A stretch of 64,000 nt of DNA. It comes from an uncultured Collinsella sp. GTDB taxonomy: Bacteria > Actinomycetota > Coriobacteriia > Coriobacteriales > Coriobacteriaceae. Positions 42,978-52,147 of this stretch are shown here, one piece after another; the stretch's first letter is position 1; every line of letters starts with the position of its first letter. Both the position numbers and the translations under genes were made by a program. The notes under the pieces are model-generated. The model made no database searches. It saw only the letters and a list, made by a program, of their open reading frames with translations, and was not told the origin of the DNA. The DNA lies in contig CABSAN010000003.1 in NCBI GenBank assembly GCA_902475785.1, forward strand, positions 21,559 to 85,558, written 5' to 3'.

Positions 42978-43454
42978 TTAGCTGCGGGGGCGGTGGCGGA
43001 GCTTGTCGATGGTGGAGTCGGTGCTTCGGCTGCGGGCTTCGGCGGCGCGGTCGCGAGCGTCGGCGGCGGTTTGGCGCTGGCGGCGGTAATCGATCATGCC
43101 TTGGATGATGGGCTTGCCAAAGCTCACGACATCATCGTTGTAGATGGCAGTTCGGGCTGCGAGGAGGCAGTCGGTAAAGTCCATATGGGTCTTGCCAAAG
43201 AGTTTGACGGCAAGGGCGACAACGGTGGGTTCGTCGACCATGACGTCATCGAGCAGCCTTCTCATGGCCGTAGCAATCTCAACGCGGGGAACCTTATAGA
43301 CGTCGCGCAGCGTGACCACGACACGCGTGATGATTTCGGGGTAGACGCGAGCGGTGCGCGTGGCGATGACCTTGGCGGCGCGCGGGGACAGAACTTCGTC
43401 GTCGTCAAGCAGGTAGCGCAGGATGACGGTCTCGTCGATGATGGTGCTACTCAT
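42978..43454 (-). CDS. PIN-domain toxin (VapC-like)
   Basis: A protein of 158 residues. The N-terminal TIIDETVILRYLLDDDEVLS has the first PIN acidic residue (Asp at about 7), and HMDFTDCLLAARTAI near residue 90 and NDDVVSFGKPI near 105 carry the others. PIN toxins are Mg-dependent RNases that cut specific RNAs when freed from their antitoxin. The last 35 residues are Arg/Gln-rich and extra. ATG at 43452-43454 lies inside the end of the antitoxin gene (8-nt overlap), showing tight coupling. Confidence 0.82.
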   Translation of the reverse strand: MSSTIIDETVILRYLLDDDEVLSPRAAKVIATRTARVYPEIITRVVVTLRDVYKVPRVEIATAMRRLLDDVMVDEPTVVALAVKLFGKTHMDFTDCLLAARTAIYNDDVVSFGKPIIQGMIDYRRQRQTAADARDRAAEARSRSTDSTIDKLRHRPRS

Positions 43455-43770
43455 GGATATCTACTTCCTCGGGGCCCAAAATCGAATCGTCGCTTTCTGT
43501 AGCAAGGTATTCAATCCAGGCATTACGCTCCTCGGAGCGGCGATTGGGGTCACCATATGCTTTGAGCGATCCATAGGCGGCGGTGCCGTCCTTTGAGCGC
43601 ACGGCGACTGGCTGAAAGGGAAGCTTGCGCATCAAAATGCTTTGCGCGATAAATAGGCGGACGGCTTCGGCGAGCGATGTGCCCATGGCGTCGTAGAGAT
43701 GCTCGGCATGCTGCTTGTCTTCCTCGCGAATGCGCACCTGCAGGATGGCTCGTTTTTGAGTCGATGACAT
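43447..43770 (-). CDS. RelB/DinJ-type antitoxin
   Basis: A protein of 107 residues. Its N-terminal half is a ribbon-helix-helix antitoxin of the RelB/DinJ class: KRAILQVRIREEDKQHAEHLYDAMG then TSLAEAVRLFIAQSILMRKLPF. The C-terminal half is acidic and likely wraps the toxin. ATG at 43768-43770 has GGGAGG 6 nt upstream; an adjacent GTG is closer to the site. DinJ-type antitoxins usually pair with RelE/YafQ toxins, so the PIN partner here is less usual. Confidence 0.82.
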   Translation of the reverse strand: MSSTQKRAILQVRIREEDKQHAEHLYDAMGTSLAEAVRLFIAQSILMRKLPFQPVAVRSKDGTAAYGSLKAYGDPNRRSEERNAWIEYLATESDDSILGPEEVDIHE

Positions 43771-43818
43771 CACTGGCCTCCCTTAATAAGCGTGCAATTT
43801 GAATAGTCAAATACAGCA

Positions 43819-43836
43819 TTGGCTAATAATAGCCAA
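43819..43836. promoter_or_regulatory. Palindromic operator candidate of the toxin-antitoxin operon
   Basis: TTGGCTA-ATAA-TAGCCAA is a perfect 18-nt palindrome about 50 nt upstream of the antitoxin start, with TATTAT inside it on the minus strand. This fits ribbon-helix-helix autorepression. Confidence 0.6.
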
Positions 43837-43841
43837 TCTTA

Positions 43842-44199
43842 CCACCACTACTTTATTGCATTAGAGTAACTGAGTGTAAACGATATTACAAACGTACTAC
43901 ATCCTTCAAAAGCGAGCGTGAAATCTTTCTTGGGCGTACGCATGTAATACACTCACCTTTATAGCTTCTAGAGAATAATTCCAACCTGCCAAAACCCCTG
44001 CAATACACCCGTATTGCAGGGCCTATGCTCAAGTTTGCCCCCTGCAACTGCGTATATTTAACCTGTATATCGTTGGAGGAATTCTATCGAAGTGCCTGTT
44101 TCGCCGCATGCACTCGATACGCCGATGCCGGACCACGGGCGGTCCGGGGCTACGTCGACAGGGTCTCTCCGGCATGGGATTCAGGAGGGAGTGAACAAC
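43842..44199 (+). other. AT-richer gap before the formate hydrogenlyase operon
   Basis: Between the toxin-antitoxin operator and the first Hyf-operon gene I see two hairpins. One is CCCTGCAATAC/GTATTGCAGGG at 43996-44021 and the other is CCGGACC/GGTCCGG at 44128-44147. TATATT and TATATC near 44053-44070 are possible -10 boxes. No sigma-54 -24/-12 site, FNR box or RNA gene was recognised. Confidence 0.4.
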
Positions 44200-44718
44200 A
44201 TGGGCAATAAACGAGTCGTAGCCGATTCTTCGCGCTGCATTGGGTGCCAAACCTGTATGGCGGCGTGCATCGAGGCACACGATATTCCCGGCAACATCGC
44301 CGCACCTCGTTTGCGCGTAACGCGCACCTACGAGATCTCCGCGCCGGTGGCATGTCACCACTGCGAGGACGCTCCGTGCGCGAAGGCCTGTCCTACGGGC
44401 GCCTTGTTCTTTGATCCAAAGAACCATCGCATCGGCGTCAACGAGGACAACTGCATCGGTTGCAAGAGCTGCGTCATGGCATGCCCCTTTGGCGCCGTGA
44501 GCGTGGCGACCACGCAGGTCCCCGTCTTGATGGGCGACGTGCGCGTGGGTTCGCAGACTAAGAGCTTCGTGCTCAAGTGCGACCTGTGCGTGGACCGTCC
44601 CGGCGGTCCGGCGTGTGCCGAGGCGTGTCCGACCAAGGGCCTCACCCTGGTAGACGAGGAGCGTCTGGCAGAACTGACTGCCGAGTGTGCCCGCGCCACC
44701 ATCGAAAACGAGGCGTAA
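44200..44718 (+). CDS. Four-cluster ferredoxin, HydN/FdhB-like
   Basis: A protein of 172 residues with four [4Fe-4S] motifs: RCIGCQTCMAACIEAH, CHHCEDAPCAKACPTGAL, NCIGCKSCVMACPFGA and KCDLCVDRPGG followed by CAEACP. It is the electron-transfer partner type that accompanies FdhF. ATG 44200 has a strong CAGGAGGGA; longer frames upstream are not supported. It is 74 nt before fdhF and surely in the same operon. Oxidation of formate by FdhF would load its clusters. Confidence 0.92.
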   Translation: MGNKRVVADSSRCIGCQTCMAACIEAHDIPGNIAAPRLRVTRTYEISAPVACHHCEDAPCAKACPTGALFFDPKNHRIGVNEDNCIGCKSCVMACPFGAVSVATTQVPVLMGDVRVGSQTKSFVLKCDLCVDRPGGPACAEACPTKGLTLVDEERLAELTAECARATIENEA

Positions 44719-44792
44719 GCGTCGGGCGACAGGCCCAATGATTGTCAAATAAGTACCGAGTATTCGGTAGCAGAGAAAGGAAGGAGGGTGTC

Positions 44793-47015
44793 ATGGAGAA
44801 GCATAAAGTGATCTGCCCGTACTGCGGCGCCGGTTGCCAGTTTAACCTCTTGGTCCAAAACGGCCAGGTTGTGGGTACCGAACCGCTCAACGGCATCACC
44901 AATCAGGGCGAGCTGTGCCTTAAGGGCATGAGCGGCTACGACTTCATCAACGACACCAAGATCTTGACTCCTCGCGTACTGCACCCGATGATCCGCCGCA
45001 CCAAGGGCGCGGATCTTGAGCGCGTAAGCTGGGACGAGGCACTGGATTTCACCGCATCTAAGATGCAGGCCATAATTGACGAATATGGTCCTAACGCCGT
45101 CATGACCACCGGCTCTTCGCGAGGCGGCGGCAATGAGGCGAACTACGTCATGCAGAAGTTTACGCGTGCGTGCATCGGCACCCACAGCGTGGACAACTGC
45201 GCCCGTACTTGACACGGCCCTACTGTCCTCGGTCTGATGGACACGGTTGGTTCAGGTTGCATGTCATGCTCCATCCCCGGTATGGAGGATGCGGGCTGCA
45301 TTTTCCTCTTCGGCTATAACCCTGCCGATTCGCACCCCATCGTCGCAAGGCGTATCGTGCGAGCCAAAGAAAAGGGTTGCAAGATCATCGTCGCCGACCC
45401 GCGCCATATCGAAACCGCGCGTATCGCCGATCTCTACCTTCCGATCAAGAACGGTTGCAACGTTGCGTTCCTCAACGCCTTTGCCAACTGTCTGGTCAAC
45501 GATGGCCTCTACGACAAGGAATTCGTCGCCGAGCACACGAACGGCTTTGACGAGTGGTGGGAGACCATCAAGAACTACACTCCCGAATCCGTACAGGACA
45601 TCACGGGTGTCGAGCCCGCGTTGATCCACCAAGCTGCCGAGATGTACGCCACGGCGAAGCCCTCTGCCATCATTGGCTGGGGTATGGGCGTATGCCAGCA
45701 GAAGCAGAACCTGAAGACGGTGCACACCATCGCCTCCATCGCCTGCGTTGCCGGCCAGATCGGCAAACCCAATTCCGGTCTCGCGCCCGTGCGTGGCCAG
45801 AATAACGTCCAGGGCTCCTGCGATATGGGCATGCTGCCCAACCTGTACCCTGGCTACCAGAAGGTCACCGACCCGGCAGTGCGTGCCAAGTTTGCCAAGG
45901 CTTGGGGCGTACCCGAGGAAAAGCTCCCGCTCGAGGAGGGCTACAAGCTCACCGACCTGGGCCACCTGGTCGACGAGGGCAAGGTGCACTGCTTCTACAA
46001 CTACGGCGAGGACCCGGTGCAGACCGAGCCCGATTCGGCCGGCATGCGCAAGACGCTCTCCGAGCTGGATCTGTTCATTTGCCAGGACATCTTTATGACG
46101 CAGACGACCATGCTCGCCGACGTCATCCTGCCTGCCACCTCTTGGGGCGAGCACGAGGGTGTCTTTACCGCATCCGACCGTAGCTTCCAGCACTTTGACG
46201 CGGCCGTTCCGCCCAAGGGTGAGTGCCGTCACGACTGGGAGATCTTCGCGGACCTGTCTACGCGTATGGGTTACCCCATGCACTACGACAACACCGAGCA
46301 GATCTGGAACGAGTGCATTAGCCTGTGCCCCAACTTTGTGGGCGCGACCTACGAGAAGATGGCTCCCGAGGGCGGCTACGCCCAGTGGCCCGTCAAGAGC
46401 ACCGATGTGAACGACCACGGTACGCCCGACATGTTCGCTGGTGGCAAGTTCACCACCAAGGACGGCCGCGCCAACCTGATGGCGCACGATTGGGAGGCGC
46501 CCTCCGAGCTTCCCGACGATGAGTACCCGCTCATCCTGTGCACCGTCCGCGAGGTCGGCCACTACAGCTGCCGCTCGATGACCGGCAACTGCAAGACGCT
46601 GGCACTGCTTGCCGACGAGCCCGGCTTTGTCCGCATGAATCCCGCGGACGCCCAGGCACGCGGCATCAAGAATGGCGACATCGTCTCGATCCACAGCCGC
46701 CGCGGCCAGGTATACAGCCGCGCCGACGTGAGCGACCGCATCAACAAGGGCACGGTCTATATGACCTACCAGTGGTGGATTGGCAAGTGCAACGAGCTGA
46801 CCATGCACAAGGTCGACCCGGTCTCGCATACGCCCGAGGACAAGTTCTCCGCCTGCCAGGTCGACGCTATCGCCGACCAGGTCTGGGCCGAGGGCGAGGT
46901 CGAGCGTCAGTACACCGAGCTCAAGCAGGCTCTGGTGGACGCCGCCGCTCCCCAGGACGTTGAGCCTGGCGCCGCCAAGTTCGACGACGAGACGCACGTG
47001 AATCAAATCGTGTAG
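44793..47015 (+). CDS. fdhF: Formate dehydrogenase H, selenocysteine at residue 140
   Basis: A protein of 740 residues that oxidises formate to CO2 at a molybdopterin-Sec site. It begins VICPYCGAGCQFNLLV ([4Fe-4S] cluster). Near residue 135 it reads HSVDNCART, then TGA at 45210-45212, then HGPTVLGLMDTVGSG. This is exactly the Sec position of FdhF (CAR-U-HGPSV in Escherichia coli), so the UGA is decoded as Sec. ATG 44793 has AAGGAGG upstream. Later segments such as GYNPADSHPIVARRI and VILPATSWGEHEGVFT confirm the family. Read without Sec, it would look like two broken genes. Confidence 0.97.
45213..45250 (+). promoter_or_regulatory. SECIS hairpin of fdhF
   Basis: Immediately after the UGA, TGTCC (45224-45228) pairs with GGACA (45239-45243). 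The loop contains GGTCT (45231-45235), the SelB-recognition sequence known from the Escherichia coli fdhF element. The loop lies 18 nt from the UGA. Confidence 0.88.
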
Positions 47016-47036
47016 TCCCGTTCTCGTTGGCTTTTT

Positions 47037-47079
47037 GGGCCGGGCGTCCCGTACGTTCGGGAGCCCGGCCCGTTATTTT
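47037..47079 (+). terminator. Intra-operon hairpin after fdhF
   Basis: GGGCCGGGC pairs with GCCCGGCCC, with an inner CCG/CGG, followed by GTTATTTT. It lies between fdhF and hyfA, so it may partially terminate and set the ratio of dehydrogenase to hydrogenase transcripts. Confidence 0.7.
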
Positions 47080-47093
47080 GAAAGGAAGTGGGG

Positions 47094-47711
47094 ATGAACC
47101 GCTTCATCGACATCAACCCGGAGAGGTGCATCGGTTGCGGAACATGCCAGTCCGCCTGTGCCGACGCCCACCGGATGCAGGGTCTTCAGGATACGCCGCG
47201 CCTGGCGCTCGTGAAGACCGGCGGTATTTCGGCCGCCCTTGCCTGCCACCATTGCGAGGGTGCCCCCTGCGCCGAGGTCTGCCCGGTGAATGCCATCGAG
47301 CACGATGGCGATCGCATCCACGTCAAGGAGCAGGAGTGCATCGGGTGCAGGCTGTGCGCCATCGCGTGCCCCTTCGGAGCCATCCATCCCGATGGCACGT
47401 CTATCGCCGGTGTCGCAGGCATGTGCGACCCGACGCCTTCGTATCCTAAGTCCCTGAGCAGCCTGCTTACGTGGGCTCCCGGCCAGTACACCTGCGCTGT
47501 TAAGTGCGACCTGTGCGCCTTCGATCCGGACGGTCCGCATTGTGTGGCGGCGTGCCCCACCAAGGCGCTGACCGTCATGGGCGGCGCGGCCGATCGCGAG
47601 CTCGACGAGGCCAAGCGCCTGCGCTCGATCGAAAACGGTCCGGTCGTCGACGTTACCGCTGTGGCCCAGGGTCTGTCCGAGAAAGCAGAAGGGAGCGAAA
47701 ACAATGGATAG
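47094..47711 (+). CDS. hyfA: Hydrogenase-4 electron-transfer subunit HyfA
   Basis: A protein of 205 residues with four [4Fe-4S] motifs: CIGCGTCQSACADAH, CHHCEGAPCAEVCP, CIGCRLCAIACPFGA and KCDLCAFDPDG with CVAACP. It carries electrons from FdhF towards the hydrogenase module, like HycB/HyfA. ATG 47094 follows AAAGGAAGTGGGG; the in-frame GTG six bases earlier lies in the site. Its end overlaps hyfB by 8 nt. Confidence 0.9.
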   Translation: MNRFIDINPERCIGCGTCQSACADAHRMQGLQDTPRLALVKTGGISAALACHHCEGAPCAEVCPVNAIEHDGDRIHVKEQECIGCRLCAIACPFGAIHPDGTSIAGVAGMCDPTPSYPKSLSSLLTWAPGQYTCAVKCDLCAFDPDGPHCVAACPTKALTVMGGAADRELDEAKRLRSIENGPVVDVTAVAQGLSEKAEGSENNG

Positions 47712-49722
47712 CATGACGCTGTTTATCGCATCGCTTGCCGTCTCGTGCATCGGTGCGCTCGCCTCGGTTCTGCTGATTAAGGCCGACAACGCCGCCAAGA
47801 CCGCCGGCTGCCTGATCGGCGCCGTCGCGGCCGTGCTGTCGTTCATCGCGGGCCTCGAGGCCGTGCTTGGCGACGTTTCGTCCCTCAACACGGTCTTCTT
47901 CTTCCCGTTCGCCCGTCTCGAGCTCTTGCTCAACGGCCTTGCGGGCCTGATCGTGGTCCTCATCTCGATTCTCGCCTTTGCGGGCTTCATCTACGGTCTG
48001 TCCTACTTCGACGAGTACCCGGGCAAGGTCGGGCGCGCCGGCTTCTTTATGAACACCTTCGTCGCCTCGATGATGCTCGTCATCACCGCCGACAACGTGT
48101 TCTGGTTCCTGGTCGCCTTTGAGCTCATGTCCCTTACGAGCTACTTCCTTGTCGTTATCGAGGAGAACAAGAACTCCATTAGGGGCGGTTGGCTCTACTT
48201 CGTCATCGCGCACGTGGGCTTCGTTCTCATCATGGCGAGCTTCCTGCTCATGACCAACGGCGTGGGCGGTTCCTTCAGCTTCAGTGATTTCCGTACGCAT
48301 GACTTTGGACCCGCCGTCTCCTCCGCGTGCTTCGTCCTCGCGTTCTTCGGATTTGGCGCGAAGGCCGGTATCATTCCGCTGCACTCCTGGCTGCCCCAGG
48401 CGCACCCCGAGGCGCCGTCCAACGTGTCCGCCCTCATGTCCGGCGGCATGATCAAGATCGGCATCCTGGGAATCCTCAAGGTCGGTCTCGACCTGCTCGC
48501 GGGTTCGGGCGTCCAGCTCTGGTGGGGCCTCATGGTCCTGGTCTTCGGATCCATCTCGTCGGTCCTGGGTGTCGTCTACGCCCTCCACGAGCACGACATC
48601 AAGCGCCTGCTTGCCTATCACTCCGTCGAGAACATCGGCATCATCTTGCTCGGTGTCGGCGCGTCCATGACGGCGCACGCCCTGGGCAACGACGTCATCG
48701 CGACGATCGCGCTCATGGCCGCCCTCTACCACACGCTCAACCACGCCATGTTCAAGGGCGAGCTGTTCCTCGGCGCGGGCTCCCTGCTCTATGCCACGGG
48801 TACGCGCAACATGGAGAAGATGGGCGGTCTGTTCCGCCGCATGCCGGTCACGGCCGTCTGCTTCCTCATCGGTGCCCTTGCCATCTCGGCCATCCCGCCG
48901 CTCAACGGCTTCGTTTCCGAGTGGTTCACCTACCAGTCCCTGTTCAACATCTCGACGCTTTCCGACCCGGTCGTCATGGTGTTCGCCGTCGCCTCCGCGG
49001 CCGCCCTCGCCATCACCGGTGCCCTGGCCGTCACGTGCTTCGTGAAGGCCTACGGCGTCTCGTTCGCGAGCAGCCCTCGTTCCCAGGAGGCCGCGAACGC
49101 CAAGGAGTCCCCGGCTCCGATGTTGTTCTCGCAGATGCTCCTCGCGGCCATCTGCGTGGTACTGGGAATCGGCTCCCCGGTCATCGCCCCGGTTCTGGGC
49201 GACGTCGCCCAGAGCGTGCTTGCCGGCTCCGCCGTCACAGCCACCTCGGGCGTGTCTCTCGTGAACGAGATTTCCGGTGCCGCCACCTCCACCCCCGCGA
49301 TCGCCATCGCGCTCGTGGTCCTCACCGGCCTCGCGTTCGCGTTGAGGTCCTGCCTCGGCGCCAAGGCCCCCGCTAAGAAGACCGACCCTTGGGCGTGCGG
49401 CTACGAGCCCAACGAGCACATGCCCGTCGTCGCCACGAGCTTCGCGTCCGACGTCGAACTCTTCATGGGCCCGCTCTACACCCTGCGCGAGGTATGCACC
49501 AAGATCTGCTGGTCCATCGCGCACGTGTTCCAGAAGCTCACCGGTGTCGCCCAGGGCGTCGAGCCCCTGCCCGACCGTTTCCTGGTCGATGCACCGAGCG
49601 AGGGTGCCGACAAGCTGGCCGGCCTCGCCTCCAAGATCGAGGGCGGCAACTACTCCGTATACATCTGCTACATCGTCGCGGCGCTCGTGGTCTTCCTCGT
49701 GCTCGCCGTGGTCATGGTCTAG
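47704..49722 (+). CDS. hyfB: Hydrogenase-4 membrane subunit HyfB (proton-translocating quinone-reductase-like)
   Basis: A membrane protein of 672 residues of the NuoL/NuoN/MrpD antiporter family. Signature parts are MLVITADNVFWFLVAFELMS, FGAKAGIIPLHSWLPQAHPEAPSNVSALMSG (conserved lysine and proline-rich helix) and RLLAYHSVENIGIILLG with LNHAMFKGELFL. The length and the extended C-terminus match HyfB/HycC. It may couple electron flow to ion movement. ATG 47704 overlaps the hyfA stop and has GGGAG upstream. Confidence 0.92.
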   Translation: MDSMTLFIASLAVSCIGALASVLLIKADNAAKTAGCLIGAVAAVLSFIAGLEAVLGDVSSLNTVFFFPFARLELLLNGLAGLIVVLISILAFAGFIYGLSYFDEYPGKVGRAGFFMNTFVASMMLVITADNVFWFLVAFELMSLTSYFLVVIEENKNSIRGGWLYFVIAHVGFVLIMASFLLMTNGVGGSFSFSDFRTHDFGPAVSSACFVLAFFGFGAKAGIIPLHSWLPQAHPEAPSNVSALMSGGMIKIGILGILKVGLDLLAGSGVQLWWGLMVLVFGSISSVLGVVYALHEHDIKRLLAYHSVENIGIILLGVGASMTAHALGNDVIATIALMAALYHTLNHAMFKGELFLGAGSLLYATGTRNMEKMGGLFRRMPVTAVCFLIGALAISAIPPLNGFVSEWFTYQSLFNISTLSDPVVMVFAVASAAALAITGALAVTCFVKAYGVSFASSPRSQEAANAKESPAPMLFSQMLLAAICVVLGIGSPVIAPVLGDVAQSVLAGSAVTATSGVSLVNEISGAATSTPAIAIALVVLTGLAFALRSCLGAKAPAKKTDPWACGYEPNEHMPVVATSFASDVELFMGPLYTLREVCTKICWSIAHVFQKLTGVAQGVEPLPDRFLVDAPSEGADKLAGLASKIEGGNYSVYICYIVAALVVFLVLAVVMV

Positions 49723-49739
49723 AGAGGGGAGAGGATATT

Positions 49740-50663
49740 ATGAACATCGTTCTTGCGATGGCGCAGGGCCTCGTGGTCATGCTGGTCGCGCCCTTCTTCT
49801 CCGGCCTCGCCCGTGTGATTCGCGCGAAGATGCACAATCGCCGCGGTCCGTCCATCCTTCAGGATTACCGGGACCTCGCGAAGCTCATGGCGCGTCCCGA
49901 GTCCGTGAGTTCCGACTCGAGCTTCGTGCTGCGCATCATGCCGCCGCTGTTCCTCGCGGTGTCGTTTATGCTCGCCATGGGCCTGCCCATGTTCACGCTC
50001 CAGAGCCCCATGCCCGTCTTTGGTGACGCCATCACCATCATGTACGCGCTCGCGCTGTCCCGCTTCTTCTTCGCGCTGTCCGGCGTGGATTCCTCCAACG
50101 CCTACGCGGGCTTCGGCGGTATCCGCGAGCTCCTCATGAGCGTGCTCATCGAGCCGTCCATGCTCATCGCGCTGTTCACCGTCGCCATCGTGTGCGGCTC
50201 CACGGACATTGCGACCATGGGTCAGCACATCGTTACGGGCAACGTCTCGAGCGTCGTCGCCGTTATCCTCGCCGGCGTCGCCTTCGCGGCCGCCTGTTAC
50301 ATGGAGCTCGGCAAGCTTCCGTTCGATCAGGCCGAAGCCGAGCAGGAGCTCCAGGAGGGCCCGCTCGCCGAGCTCTCCGGCCCGTCCCTGGCCATGATGA
50401 AGCTCGCCATGGGCATGAAGCAGGTCGTGGTCGTCGCTTGGTTCACCTCCATCTTCATCCCCTGGGGAGAGCCCGCGACCATCGGCGTCACCGCTCTCGT
50501 GGGCGCCGTCGTCTTCCTCGTCAAGTGCCTGGTCGATTTCGTCGTCTGCGGCGTGCTCGAGAACTCCGTTTCCCGTTCGCGCTTCAAGGTGCTCGGTAAC
50601 CAGACCTGGGCCGTCGTCGGCATCGCGGTCCTCGCGTTCGTCTTCGTCGTCGTAGGCGTGTAG
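49740..50663 (+). CDS. hyfC: Hydrogenase-4 membrane subunit HyfC (NuoH-like)
   Basis: A membrane protein of 307 residues with about eight helices. RRGPSILQDYRDLAKLM near residue 34 is the quinone-site-derived motif of the HycD/HyfC/NuoH family. GIRELLMSVLIEP near 125 and ELGKLPFDQAEAEQELQEGPLAELSG near 190 carry the acidic residues at the junction with the hydrophilic arm. ATG 49740 follows AGGGGAGAGG. It anchors the hydrogenase module in the membrane. Confidence 0.93.
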   Translation: MNIVLAMAQGLVVMLVAPFFSGLARVIRAKMHNRRGPSILQDYRDLAKLMARPESVSSDSSFVLRIMPPLFLAVSFMLAMGLPMFTLQSPMPVFGDAITIMYALALSRFFFALSGVDSSNAYAGFGGIRELLMSVLIEPSMLIALFTVAIVCGSTDIATMGQHIVTGNVSSVVAVILAGVAFAAACYMELGKLPFDQAEAEQELQEGPLAELSGPSLAMMKLAMGMKQVVVVAWFTSIFIPWGEPATIGVTALVGAVVFLVKCLVDFVVCGVLENSVSRSRFKVLGNQTWAVVGIAVLAFVFVVVGV

Positions 50664-50679
50664 GGAGAAGGGAGAAACT

Positions 50680-52137
50680 ATGTCAATCGAATCGAGCTTG
50701 TCCCTCTTTGCCATGGTGGCGATCGCCGTCCCCATGCTGGGCTCCCTGCTCATCGTCATGCTGCCGCGTCCCTACGCTAAATGGATCTGCGCCTTTGCCG
50801 GCGGCATCGCCACGGTCGCTTCCGTTGGCTTGGCCGCGACGTTTGCCGGAAACGGCATGAACGCGGTCGATGTAACCTGGGCGAGTATGGGCCAGACCTT
50901 GGTCATGGGCTTCATATTCGACCGGATGAGCACGCTGCTCGCACCCGCGTTCGTCGCTATCGGCCTGCTCGTCGTCATCTATTCGTTCCCGTACATGAGC
51001 GATAAGAATAAGGAGCATCCCGACGCGCCCCGTCGTCGCTTCTACGTGTACTTCTCCACGTTCATCGGCGCCATGGCCGGTCTCGCCTACAGCTCCACCA
51101 TCGTCGGCCAGCTCGTTTTCTTCGAGATCACCGGTGTGTGCTCCTGGGGCCTCATCAGCTACTACATGACGCCCACGGCCAAGAAGGCCGGTATGAAGGC
51201 GCTCATCATCACCCATATCGGCGCTCTGGGACTCTACATCGGCGCGGCCTTCCTGTTCGCCGGAACCGGCACGTTCGCGCTGAGCGCGATCTCCCAGCTC
51301 GATTCCGGTATGAAGACCGTCGTGCTGCTGCTCATCCTGTTCGCTGCTTGGGCCAAGTCCGCCCAGTTCCCGCTCTACATGTGGCTGCCCTCCGCAATGG
51401 AGGCCCCCACGCCCGTTTCCGCCTACCTTCATGGCGCGTCCATGGTTAAGGTCGGCGTGTGCGTGTTCGCCCGCGCTCTTGCGAGCGCCGGCGATATCCC
51501 CGAGATCGTCGGTTGGGTCGCCATCATCGACGCCGTCGTGACCATGCTCTTCGGCTTCCTCATGTACCTGCCCCAGAAGGATATGAAGCGCCTGCTCGCC
51601 TTCTCGACGATCGCGCAGCTCGCCTACGTGTTCTTTGGCCTGGGCCTCTCCGTGTTCGGAAGCCAGATGGCGTTTAACGGCGCCGTCGAGCACATCTTCA
51701 ACCACGCGTTCACCAAGACCCTGTTCTTCCTCATCGCTGGCTCTCTCAGCTTCACGCTGGGAACCCGTATGCTGCCCAAGATCCAGGGCCTCATGAAGAA
51801 GTACCCGGTCACGGGCGTGGGCTTTGCGGTCGCCGCGACCGCTATCGCCGGCGTGCCCCCCATGAGCACGTTCTTTTCCAAGTTCCAGATCATTTCCGGT
51901 GGCTTCGCGGTTGGTGCTACCAACACGGTCATCTTTGTCCTCGTGTGCGTCATGGTCGTCGAGACCGTCGCCACCTTCGCATGGTTCCTGCGTTGGATGG
52001 GTAAGGTCCTGCCCGGTGAGCCGAGCGAGACCGTGGCCGCCGGCCAGCCCCTTCCGCGCGCCATGGCGTTCGTGTTCGTCGTCCTCATGATCATGGTCAT
52101 CGTCGCCGGTCCTCTGTCCTCTAGTTGGATGGGTTAG
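50680..52137 (+). CDS. hyfD: Hydrogenase-4 membrane subunit HyfD
   Basis: A membrane protein of 485 residues of the NuoL/MrpD family. It has FSTFIGAMAGLAYSSTIVGQLVFFEITGV, AWAKSAQFPLYMWLPSAMEAPTPVSAYLHGASMVK (conserved Lys/His helix) and RLLAFSTIAQLAYVFFGLG. Extra antiporter subunits of this kind separate the Hyf-type from the simpler Hyc-type formate hydrogenlyase. ATG 50680 has AGGGAG upstream. Confidence 0.9.
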   Translation: MSIESSLSLFAMVAIAVPMLGSLLIVMLPRPYAKWICAFAGGIATVASVGLAATFAGNGMNAVDVTWASMGQTLVMGFIFDRMSTLLAPAFVAIGLLVVIYSFPYMSDKNKEHPDAPRRRFYVYFSTFIGAMAGLAYSSTIVGQLVFFEITGVCSWGLISYYMTPTAKKAGMKALIITHIGALGLYIGAAFLFAGTGTFALSAISQLDSGMKTVVLLLILFAAWAKSAQFPLYMWLPSAMEAPTPVSAYLHGASMVKVGVCVFARALASAGDIPEIVGWVAIIDAVVTMLFGFLMYLPQKDMKRLLAFSTIAQLAYVFFGLGLSVFGSQMAFNGAVEHIFNHAFTKTLFFLIAGSLSFTLGTRMLPKIQGLMKKYPVTGVGFAVAATAIAGVPPMSTFFSKFQIISGGFAVGATNTVIFVLVCVMVVETVATFAWFLRWMGKVLPGEPSETVAAGQPLPRAMAFVFVVLMIMVIVAGPLSSSWMG

Positions 52138-52147
52138 GAGGTAGGAC

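Noticed and set aside
43842..44199. Sigma-54 or FNR site for the formate hydrogenlyase operon
   Set aside because: No GG-N10-GC type -24/-12 element or TTGAT-N4-ATCAA site was found.
45237..47015. A separate truncated molybdopterin oxidoreductase
   Set aside because: It is the 3' part of fdhF after the Sec codon.
47653..49524. Minus-strand frame of about 623 codons over hyfB, and similar ones over hyfD, hyfF, hyfG and fdhF
   Set aside because: Low-complexity Asp/Gly/His/Arg-rich translations typical of antisense frames in GC-rich genes.
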